A stretch of DNA of 64,000 bases from Macropodus opercularis (lineage: Eukaryota; Chordata; Actinopteri; Anabantiformes; Osphronemidae), in the NCBI GenBank assembly GCA_030770545.1, contig CM061100.1, forward strand, positions 12,578,501 through 12,642,500, in the 5' to 3' direction. A program made the position numbers and the translations under genes. The notes beneath the pieces are model-generated. The model was given only the letters and a program-made list of their open reading frames with translations, had not been told where the DNA came from and searched no databases. This document shows positions 15,201 to 27,200 of this stretch, piece by piece; within the stretch, counting starts at the first letter, position 1; each line of letters starts with the position of its first letter.

Positions 15201-18200
15201 ACAACTGCTGTTTCCAGAGCTGTGATAAGGTAGGCACCATGCTGTTAATAACTGTTCATTTGAGTTATCTTAAAACACTGCATTGACATAAATGGAAATG
15301 TGTTTTCCATTATAAATAAGCACAGACTGGTATTACACTGCTTTAATATTTTAATGAGTGTAACAGTTTACAGTTTTCTATTCATTGTATTTTATTTTGG
15401 AAACGTGATGTGAACTGTATTTTTAGTTTTAAAGTCTATTCTTCTGCATGTGCACACGTAACAAGAATAATTGTGTATTGTACTCTGATGGCTTGTTACG
15501 GGTGACAAGCCATCTCTTTCACATGACAGCATTCAGCTGTCTGAGCACTGTTGCGAAAACTGAAAACAATTTTCTAAAAAAATGAAAACAAACTTACATC
15601 ATCTCCTTTAGGCCCAGGTGAACCAATCCGTCCTGGGAGCCCCTGTTAATTTCCACAAAATGGGCAATCATCACTCACACACAATGAGAAAATTAAAGTA
15701 TTTTTTAAGCCTTATAATTCTGCTTTGAACTGTACTAACTTGGGGTCCTCTAGGTCCTGGAAGTCCTATCTGCCCCTCTAAACCTGGAGGTCCCTGATTA
15801 GGAGAAAAAATTATATTATTAAACACAATGTCCAGCAAAGTATCCTTGGCATCCTAAATATAACTAAACTACATTTATACCTGTGGGCCTTTGGGGCCAA
15901 CACGTCCAAGAGGTCCCATGTCCCCCTGAAATACGTAATCAATTTTAAATAATGTTATATACAAAGACAACTTGTTTAGAAACAGAACAAATTTTCAATA
16001 TTATCTCATACATAATGCAGAAATGCCATACAATGGCTTTAATTTTGACTCCCAAAACATTAGGAATCGTTTTACATCACGGGGATATGACACAATGGGT
16101 GTGTTATACTGCAGTTATATGGTATAAGCTTACCCTTGAGCCATTAACTCCTTGTGCACCAACTTGCCCTGTTAAACCTAGTGCACCCTATGATACATAC
16201 ACATAATCAAAAAGAATAAAGTTGAATAAAGTATGGCAATGATAACAAATACATATACACTGTCATCTGTAATCTGAAGTCTAAGGTTTTACCGTCAGCC
16301 CTGTCAGACCTGGGGTACCATCCAGACCCCTGTCCCCCTGGTGACAATGAGGAGATAACAACAGGAAAGATACAACATTAAACCTCTTTTTTCCTTCATT
16401 TGGGCATAATGAGTTAAACTAGATAATTATTATCTAATTAATTCTGTTCTTAGTCTTAATACAAATGTCACTTCTGTCAATTGCTGACAATAACAAAACT
16501 GTTATCATTAAACATGACTAGACAATACTCAATTGTGCTAAAAAAGAGTCATTCAAATGCTTAAAACCAACTTCTAACTACTCATTTATCCCGTCACTCA
16601 CATCAGGCCCACGTGGCCCCTCTGGCCCATATCCCCCTCGCATTCCCTGAGGCCCCTGCAGAGAAAATTAAAGTTTTCAATTCCAATTTAGCTATAACTT
16701 TAAATTGCTATATCAGTAACAGACACATTTTCTCAATAAAAAAAGAATTAACTAAACAGTCTGTCTGCTGGCCAGATGCTGTATGTTATACTGTGAAGCA
16801 GAGGTTTGGATTTCATGCAAAGTAGACTCAAAGTGCAGTAAATCCCAGGAGAGACCCAAGAAGAGAAAAAAACCGAGGCACTGCTTCACTGTTTGGAACT
16901 TTAAGTTCAAAGGGGAAAAGCATTATGAATGAAAGGGATTGGGAAGCACATCTTTTGGGTTGTTACTAGCATTGTCGTGTTTTAGGCAAATAAATGCTTA
17001 AGCTTCTGAACACAATCATGAGCAAGTCAACACTAAGACACTCACTGGTGGTCCGACAGGACCAGGTGGGCCAGGTAAACCAGTTGAGCCCTAAACAAAG
17101 ACAGACGGCAGCACATTAACAATACAACACAATGTATTACAGTATGTCTAGAGATCTCACCACAGCTTTGGCAGTATGGTCTAAGGCTGTTTTAGATGTA
17201 TACAGTGTGTTTTGAGTTCCAAAGGAACAGAATTCACTAAATAAAGTTGTGTCTCAAAAACTATGGCACAAAATCATTGCTACCACTTTACAATTTCACA
17301 ATTTACAATAATTTCTTTCAGCAGAGTACCTTCTCACCAGGTTCCCCAGTGTTCCCCCTAGGACCCTTGAGACCAACACGACCCTTTGGAGAAAAGAAAT
17401 ATTGTCTACAGTGTTATTGTAATTTCATTGCAAAACAAAAATGCAAATGATTCAATTGCTTATTTTCAGCTATAACTAAGTAGAAATATTTGCTTATTTC
17501 TGTTTTGCTACAAGAATCCCAATGGCACTGACTTTTCATTCTCACAAAAGCAGCTGTTGAGTTCCTCACCTCATCACCTTTTTCCCCTTTGGACCCTCGT
17601 TCCCCTCTGTATCCCCAGGCGCCCTGACGTCAGTTAACAAAACATGGAAAGATTTCAACAGGGAGGTCAAACATTGTGATTTGTAACACACTTGTGACAG
17701 ACATGCAATGTCCTGTTTGCTATTTAACGGTTTCACATGCTGTACAGAAGATGCCCACCTGTGATCCAGGGGCACCAGGTGACCCGGGCTGACCATCATC
17801 TCCATTACCACCATCCCTCCCTGGGTCCCCAGGTTGTCCTGGAGGGCCCCTGGGACCATACTCACCCTGTCAAGCAACATTTATCATCACAAAAACTTCC
17901 TGATTGCTTCTGTTTAAAACTGTTAGTCAACAGGAACAGGAAACTAGGATAGTTACTGCACAATATAAATGGCTCCTGCTAATGCGAAAACATTCCTTGG
18001 ACTCATTCATCACACAGACAAGGCATCACCTAAATAACAACACAGTGTCAAGAAGACTGTGGTCTGCAATAATTCTGCCTGAAGACAGGTGGAAAATATG
18101 CACTGATTCACTGTGAATTGTTTAACCACATGTGTTGGGAGTGAACCACAGTTGTTGCTACACAGTTCTGTGCTATACTTACACATACAAGGATATTTTT

Positions 18201-21200
18201 CATAATGATTAATTCAATTCAATCAATTGAGACAGAGGACATTGCTTTTGTGTGGCATGTGCTGTAACAACTTCAGGTTATCAATACACAAACGAAAATG
18301 TGTTCATTCATGTAGGTTTCACAGAGACTCCAGGAACATATACATGGGTTTATGCAGCAGAATGAGTTGTTTAGTGTTTTCCATACAGTCATAGAAATGT
18401 ATAAAACTCAAGTTTGTGTATTTTGAGATGATTTAAGATGGAGCAAATTTTATATAAATAAAGCCTAGAGGCCTCAGTGACTTAGTGAATAGAACATCAC
18501 ATACTGTATATCAGTATAATCACATTTACAAAAAAATTAACTTCTTCATTCGACAATGAAAATACTTTTTGATTTTGATAATGGTGACATCATGAGGAGT
18601 TTTCAAACACTCAATGTTTCTAACCACACTCACTCTGCTCCACCAGCCATATTTCATTTGGTACAACTTAAATATTCCACTGAATCATCCATCTGTTCAA
18701 ACTTGTTTGTACAGTATGGACAAGAATTGGTCCCATTAAATAACATAACAATAACATTTCATAGTACACAATGACCAAGTATAGAAGATGTCATTAGAAT
18801 GAAATGAATGAATATTTACATCGATGCACGACGTCATCGTGAGATGATAACTACATGCATTATTAAACTGGATGAGTCGCCGGCAAGGAACAGACACAAA
18901 TATGTTTCTGTAATTGTAAATCCACAAGGACTTTGACTTTACTGTACTTGTCTCTGTGCTTTAAGCTTACTGCCAACATGCTCACAATGATAATGTAACA
19001 GTGTAATGTTTACTACATTCAGGATCTGTACTTAGCTAATGTTAATTAGCATAACACACAAAACACAACACAATAATTATGCTGTATGTGTAAAGAATGT
19101 GTTTATGTCAGATTTATTAAATGCTGGTTAACGTATTTCCATTTGGGCCAAAATGACAAAACAGACCAAACTTTGGCCTTTTGTCTCTCAGATGTCACAT
19201 TTTTGTTTAGAATTTTGTTTCTTGCTGTTTACCATCTCTCCTTGTATCCCTGGCTGGCCACGCTGACCAGGTTCACCGGGTGGCCCCTGTGCAAGAAATT
19301 CCGGAAGAAATAAATAAATTACCAAAACAGGATGCTTTCTAAAATGTGATATTTCCTAGTTTGCAATCATTTTCCTAATTTTGCATCTCAGACCTGTATG
19401 CCTGGTTTGCCCATCTCTCCAGGCAGTCCCGTAGGACCTTCCTTAATCTGTTAACTCACAAAAAAGAAACCAGCCTCAGGTAAACAGAACAAAACAACCA
19501 AAATAAAGTGTCACGGGATACTTACAGGCCAACCAGCACGTAGCAGCTGGTAAAAACTGGTTTGCTACAGAAAGAAGAGAAACAAAGTTAATAATTATTT
19601 TTAAAGTCAGAGCTTACAATCCAACTCCTTCTCTCAAGGTCTTTTGCGACCGACCATTATGTTCACAGGTGGCAACGTAACAAATCTTCCGTTTTTATTG
19701 TACGTGTAGCACAAGTTCAGTATAGGGATCAGAAAAAAGTCCAATATGATTTTAGGCCCCTGAAACACAGCAACAAGAACCCTTCCCTTCTCTTCTTGTG
19801 TGTTTAAAGAAGGAAGATGCAAATGTGCAACCTTCCCCGGATTTAAATGAAAAGGTTTTGTCCTTCTTTGAGTTTCTCCACTGATTATTAGTCTGTACGA
19901 GGTAACACCAAGGTACCTTGGTGAAATGTACTGTAGGGTCCATCATGTTTCTGCCTTTTCTTGTGTGTCAGACTTCGCACCAGAAATTGTCAGTTTGTTT
20001 AAGAATTGAAATCATCTGAGACCATGAACATGTTTACTTGATTTTTGCTTACTATACTGTATTTAGATAGTTTTCAGGCTTGGCAGTTTTTTTTTTGCAA
20101 AAAGTGGATTCCATAATGGATGAAACAACATTTTAGTATAGTGCTGAGGCACAGTGATATTTTTAATAGTCTCTAAACAGCAATAAAGCTCTGTGGCACA
20201 GACGAATAAGCTAAACCAGGTTGTGGACTTAGAAACATTAGAATATGTCAACACAACGTATTGGTTGTTTTAGTCTCTGTATGGAATTCTTGGAAAAAAC
20301 TGGAAAACCACCAGTATCATATAACTACAAGTAAAAAAAGGTCACTTTAGACCAGAACATGTGCGCCGTTACTGTATGTTGAGCCTGACTATCATTTGTG
20401 TGCTCATAAACTAAATATGACTAAATATTACACTTGTGTGATAAACTACTTATGATGTGCACAGGCTATTTTAAATACACCATTACTTGACTGATTAAAA
20501 GGTACTTTTACTGTACTGCAGGTAGAGTTAAAATAAGCATCAAAGATAGTGCTGTGGTGCAATATTTACCCAACAGATGTTTAGGAAAAGGAAATCAACA
20601 TATGATAAATGCTGATCTAAATGAATGCACCTGGAAGGCAGCCCATTCCTCAGCAGTGTTCCTCCACAGGTAGAAATGTGGTAAACCTGGTGGTCCAGGA
20701 GGTCCTTGTTGCCCCTTTTTTCCTGGACTCCCTTCAGGCCCAATCTTACCCTGCATGAGATGGAAATGAAATGGTAGATCAATTTATATGACACAGTCAG
20801 TATTATAGGACAATATTGTTTTTGTAACATTACATCATAGAAATGATTTGCTACAGTTCTTGCATAAATACTAGAAATGCAGACATGATGGAGGCAGGGA
20901 CAGGACAGTTTATGGCTGTAGGTATTAAAATGTCTTAAATTACTAAAACAATATGTACCGAGGTACAGAGAACAGCACTTCAGTCTCACAGAGTCAGGTG
21001 GAATAACTGTGTCATAAAGAAGTTGCTCTTACCTTATCGCCTTTAAACCCAGGTAGGCCTTGTTCACCATGACAACCCTGTGGAAATAATAATAGCACTC
21101 AATACACAGGCATCACTCAGATGGAGTCTATCCCAGCTGTCTATGGGCGAGAGGCAGGGTTCAGGACAGGTCGCCAGTCTGTCGCAGGGCCACACATATA

Positions 21201-24200
21201 GACACACAACCAGTCACGCACACACTCACACCTACGGGCAATTTAGAGTTTCCAATCAGCCTAACTGCAAGTCTTTGGACAGTGGGAGGAAGCCGGAGAC
21301 CCCGGGGAGAACCCACACAGACACGGGGAGAACATGCAGACTCCACACAGAAAGGCCCCCGGTCGCCTCCGGGAATTGAACCCGGGACCTTCTCGCTGTG
21401 AGGCGACAGTGCTAACCAGAAGTAAAGAACTGTAGCATATCATACCATAGTAAAATCAATATGATAAAAACTATTTGTCTCTAAAATGTAAAACAAAAGA
21501 CCTTTCTATCACTCCCCAAAGACTCTGAGTAACCTGGAAAAAAAAAGCACAGCACTTGATGTAAAGCACTAGCTGTTAAATTCACACACCACCAACCTGT
21601 GCTAATACATCAGCCCACTTTTTTATGGAACTGTAATTTGAAACAGTACTTTCCTTTCTATACAGTGAACTTGTGGCATCACCTGCCCATGATTTCAAAA
21701 ACCATGTACTGTATGGTGTAAATGTTTGCACTTATTATAAGGTCTCAAAACTCAGATGCTGCAGGTTTAGAGATCTACAGTGGTATGAAGGATAAAGTAA
21801 CCAGGAAACTGAATGGCCCAACATTTTCTTTTGGCATTTCTGAGGGTACAGTATACACATTTATATCCAATCCCCTGCTAGTAGTCATGCTAACCAAGTC
21901 TTCTGCAATTGTGTTTCATACATAAACAATTTGTTACCAACCCAACCACCAGTTAACAGTTTTAAACAGTGGAGCAGGTACCAGAAGTCACCGTTTCCCC
22001 TCTGTGTGCTCATTACTTCACACCCATACAAGCTTATTTTGACTCAACTACTGCTGAGAGCAGCTGTTATACAAACTGGGTGCCAACGCCATTCTCAGTA
22101 CAGGTTGAACTGGAGCTCACACTGATTCATTGACTCATTATAATTCATCACAATCAGACAGACAGTGCCTGCAGACTTTGGACAGACTTTCTGTAGCCAA
22201 TTAGAATAGTGTGTTTCCTGTGGTTTGGGAATAGAAATATTCTTGTACCTTTACGTAAAATTCTTTGACACAGTATCTTTAAAGGCTCAAGCTACAGGCA
22301 TATTAGATGCTAAAAAAGCCCAAAGCCTGAATAAGAGAGAAGCTAACAGGATATTTTCCTTCATGCTCAGCCGGCTCCAATCATAGTAATAGTGCTGAGT
22401 GATCCTGTGGATTTTATGGCAGGTGACACCACAGACTAGACCAGACACGACCAGATGTGCAGTCTGTTTCTGGTTCTGGTCCTGCGTGATGATCCACCAC
22501 TTACACCAAAATGTTTGAGCATCGCTAACCTTCACTGATTAGATTCAGATGCGGTCTAATAGAAAAAAGCTCTTGCAAGCTGTAAAACACAAGCAAGCAG
22601 ACGTCACTCTCTTTCTTCATTCACATGGTTTGCCCTAACCTTTCTTTCTCATCCAACAACAGTCAACAATTCTACAGGTTAGGTATACTGCATATATACT
22701 TTCAACTATGCTTACATACTGTAGCAGCTTTCATTAGGCAAAACATGATAAGGACATGATAAGGAAGGCTCCTTACCTTTCTGCACACTTTGTATATGGT
22801 GCAATATAATATATATATATAAGAAAAACCAATAAGACGACTTACTTCTGGCCCTAGAGGTCCCATTTCGCCCGGTGGCCCTCTGTGGAGCCGGAATACT
22901 TTGCCATCTGACCCCTGGACCAGGTCTCCATCCCTAGATACAATGGTGATAATTTCAGGGTGCTTATTGTCTGGCAGTTTATTGTTGTGGCCAACTTTAT
23001 GATCAAGGGGTGTGGTGTTTTGGGTAGAGTTCTTCTCAACTACATCCTTTGACAATGAGCCAGACGTGATAACGTGAGATGTTGGTAAAACTGTTTTCTC
23101 TGCATCAGTCTCCTTCAGTTTGGTAGAGTCTTCGGATGTGCTGGGATCAGAAGAGATCTTAGGGAGTCCGGGAAATTCCACTCTTGGCTTTTTGAGGGTT
23201 TTGTCAGTGTCCAGGTCAATGATGTCATCTGAAGGTTTCCCAGGGAACGATGAAAACCTCCCACTTGAATCTGTCTTTTTTCCAGTGGTAATATTTTCAT
23301 CCAAATGTTTAGAGGAAACGTCAGGCTTACCCTTCTGGAGACCATTTCTGGAACCCTTCTGCTGTGGCTTCACTTTTCCACCATTTTGAAAGACTGGATC
23401 CAACAAATCAGTGTCCTCATCCACCAAAAAGACATCGCCACGAATTACTGAACCTTTCCGTTTAGGTCCTGAAGGCACTGTCCCATCACCTCTAGAACTC
23501 TATCAAAACATAAAACACGAAACAGTAAGAACTGTCATTGAGAAGTGAATACAATTGATTTGTGTTTTTTTCACAAGTGCTCCAGACTGCAATCATTCAG
23601 TCACATTTGGAGACCTACTTTAATTTGAACTACGGTAGATATATAACCAAACCACCTCACTTCCATAAGGGATTTTTAAAGCTGCATGCTAACCATGCAA
23701 CATAATAAGACAATGTTACCCAAGAGAGTGCGAAAGCTGAGCTACAGTAAGTGTCTCTACTTTCTTAAATTAATTTTACAGCTATGTAGACAGTATACTG
23801 TATAATTGAAAACCATTTACCGTACCATCTGTACACAAACAGAGATTTTAATGATGATCCACTTGTACACTTAAAAGGCCTTAATTTCTTCCCTACAACA
23901 GGAATTTATCCTCAGAAAAATAAGTGGTGCCGACCTTTGTCCCTCCTTGGCCTTCAACTCTTCACCGACATGTGGTTTCATTTCATCCATCTTTAGATCA
24001 ATTAGTTTTTCAGTTCTTCACAAGCCATAATCCATCTGCCTTCAAAAACTGCACACCACCACTGATTCATCTCACACGAAACACTTGAATGTGCTGCCTC
24101 TAATTAACATTTCAGTGGTTTTCATTGAACTCTTTATTTCAGTCAAAATACTGAGGACTTAACATTGAGAATCTAAACTCCCCAGACTGCTCTAGCCTCA

Positions 24201-27200
24201 AATAAAAATTTATCATAGGTTACCAGTATTATCAAATATGATAATGAACTGCCACTCAGGCCCAACAGGGGCTTGTTTAGGAGTACAACTCTCTTTGGGA
24301 GCAGGTGACTAATGTCATCACAGTTGTGTTTACATTGTCCATTTCCAACATACTCAAACACCAGGGCTAAATCAGTGTTTTATATCATTCCCTTTGAGGC
24401 ACAACAGGCGGCTTCACTCTTCTCTTACCTGCATCACCTGTTATTTATCTTTTATTTCTCATCTCATGTTGAGGGGGAGGTGCCTCCTTTCACTAAAGGT
24501 CAAAAGAGTATCCCTCAAAATTCTGTCACAGGAATAAAATTGACTAATAATGAAAGTAATCATTTTAGTTATAAACCTAGAGGTGATAGTAAAAACAATA
24601 AAAAAAAACACAAAACAATATGATGGGCATTTCTTTCCTGCTTGTCACATTGCATTGCACACACATGCACGAATACACACAACACAGTGTTATGTGTATT
24701 TGTGTTCTGCTCTAAATGGTGAACTCAAGGGAACAGTGATGCAATGAGAGAGGGGCCAGGAGGCTGTAAATTTAGTTTGATGACCCTAATGGGCTGAAAC
24801 TGAGAACACTGAAGTAGGGCTGGAGCCAGATGGAGAGCTGGGGTGTGCAAACTCTGAGATGTTTCTGTTTTTTTTTCCTGCAGAGGAACAGTTATATCTT
24901 TGAGTACGTAGTTTTATGGTCAAGGAAAGCCCATCAGACTTTCATTCATTAATTGCTAAATATTACTCTGTCTTACCTTCCTAAATGTTGTATCTGTAGT
25001 GAAAAGCAGCCTAGCCCAGGGCTAGCTGAGTATTAAGAAGGCCAGTGACAGGGTGAGATAGGCAAGAGACCAAACACAGTCCCAACTTAAAACAAAGACC
25101 CTTTCTGTGTCTTATCCCAGGCTGAAGTCTGGCAGCCAGCCCTGGTCGATAAGCTGACACTGGATCTCCCCTGGTCAACACCACCTCTCATCTTATCTCT
25201 CCTCCAGACTGTGAGATATCCCTATGAATGCCAGCCCAGTCCATACTTTGACCAGCCAGTCAGGAGCCAAACTGTAATGTTCTTCAAAGAAAGATGTTCT
25301 TCATGAAAAATGAACCAATACATTATATTTAGCCATTTTCTTTTCTGCTTTATTTGACTATTTTGTGTCTTGAGTCAAGGTATGAAAATGGACTAGTAAT
25401 CCTACGGTACTGTTTCCATTATAGTATCTGTCTAAAAGCAAATTTAGCTTTAGCTTTGCTTTTAGCTTTTTGCACAGTTGGGCCAGCTGACAGAGACCTG
25501 TATCAAGGAAAGTGGAACGTCTCAAAGAATCCAGAGTAGGCAGGACCATATGATGTTTGTCAATGAAAAGCTGAATTTATGTTGCTGTGATAAATAATAA
25601 AGGTGGGCACAGGATCTACAGAGCAGAAGGTGAGCACACATCTCAGCAGTTATCTTGTCAAATAAAATAAATAATCTTAACACTAACACTGTCTGAGGAA
25701 ACATGCAGTGGCGACAGTGTGCATGCGTATTGGCTGATCTTCATCTATAGGTGAATGAATGACAGTCAGAGTATCAGGTGGTTTACTCACTGTCACAATA
25801 GATGGCTGCAGGCCAGGCTCAGAAGACAGAAAGGCTCTCATAATACCCCTTAATGCTCCTGTCAGACGGTAATTCTTCAAACCTTTCTTTTACTTATATT
25901 AAAATACAGCACTCATGCATACAGTATGTGCCTTATGATGTTTTAAAAACTCAAGGGCAAGGGAACTCAGTTTATAAAATAATCATGTATTATGTACACG
26001 ATATGGCCAAAATAACATGGACACAGGCTGTTTTGCTTCTAAATGGTAAAACCTTAGAACATACAGTATAGTTATTGTTTATACAAGAGCAAACAGGAGA
26101 ATTATTTTGTGCCTCAACAAGCTGGAACAGGAAAGATAACCCGCTGATAGTCTGTAGTGGCAGAACTTGACCTACTACATACTATGCTGACCTCAACCCC
26201 TTCCAACACCTTTGGGATGAACTCTAGCTTTATTGCCCAACATTACTTTTGACCTCACTTAGGTGCTGGTGGCTGAATGAGAAAATCCCTGCAGCTAATC
26301 TCGTGGAAAGCGAAGAAGAAAGATTGGAGGCATATTTAAATATGTGGACTTATTGTTAACATGTGTTGGAAATATTAAGAGGCCTCCTCTGGTCCAAATG
26401 TGAGCATGGTCAAAACACCAAAATGAGAAATTGTGAGTTTCTGCCATTTCCCAACTTTTAATAAATTTGACGATAACTTGTGTGTAGATAATGTATGAAA
26501 GTGTTAATTCATGAAAGATACCTCTTTAAGTTTTAAAATCCCTGCATGGATACTCGTCACCTGCATATTCTGCAATAGACTGTACAATAACTGTCTACAG
26601 ATGCTGAGAACCCACAAAGATCACAACACAATTTCCAAACTAAGAATATTTGCGGGAAAACACCAAATCAGAATCACAGCAGAAGCACTTGACAGGGCAC
26701 ACCTGGACAAGATTAATGGTTATCACAAACTACTGAGTTGTCCTTACATCAGCGCAAGTCTCTTCAGGAGTCTGTCTGCATGTGTAGCTGACAGATCCTC
26801 TGTTATGAGCAATGACAAATCTATGGAGGCCTCACAGCCTGACACGAGCGCTTCAGGCCAGAGTGTTATCATCACACACACAAAAACAGACAAAAGCCTA
26901 ATCAAATTGCATGGTCCGTAAATCTAGCCTAGACACAGGTATGCAGACTGGCTGGGTCTTGCAAGCAGCATCAGGCAAGCTGGCCTGAAAAAAATACATC
27001 ACGACAGTGGTCTGACGGTTCATGAATAACAACGGTAACACTTCCCATTAACAGCCCTGTGTGCTGTGATGTGAACTGACAGATTAGTGGCTAACACTGT
27101 AAACACGAACGTTAAAAGCTGTGAACAATAACAGTAAGTAGTATTTATACAGAATGTGCAGGTGTGTGTTCATTAGCACTGTCATGAGCCCACAACCTAG

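Larger units (their letters stand above)
264..22845 (-). other. Introns 7-57 between helix exons
   Basis: Small introns, about 80-1770 bp, AT-rich and GT/GC-AG bounded. Those above 300 bp are at 264-635, 2222-2869, 3080-3958, 4013-4453, 4960-5579, 6598-6979, 7025-7533, 7579-8508, 8563-8959, 9014-9326, 9886-10742, 10788-11774, 11829-12600, 13493-13946, 14124-14732, 14787-15597, 16656-17046, 17867-19232, 19565-20630 and 21078-22845. Apart from the two SINE-like copies and two microsatellites listed separately, I see no further genes or RNAs in them. Confidence 0.7.

Noticed and set aside
18736..18927. Open frame within intron 12 as an extra collagen exon
   Set aside because: No Gly-X-Y repeat; exons 12 and 13 are in phase 0, and the helix register with alpha1(V) holds without it.
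23120..23389. Plus-strand 89-residue ORF opposite exon 7
   Set aside because: Shadow of the real minus-strand coding exon.
26511..26921. 136-residue plus-strand ORF in intron 6
   Set aside because: No domain or splice framework recognised, and composition is like the surrounding noncoding DNA.
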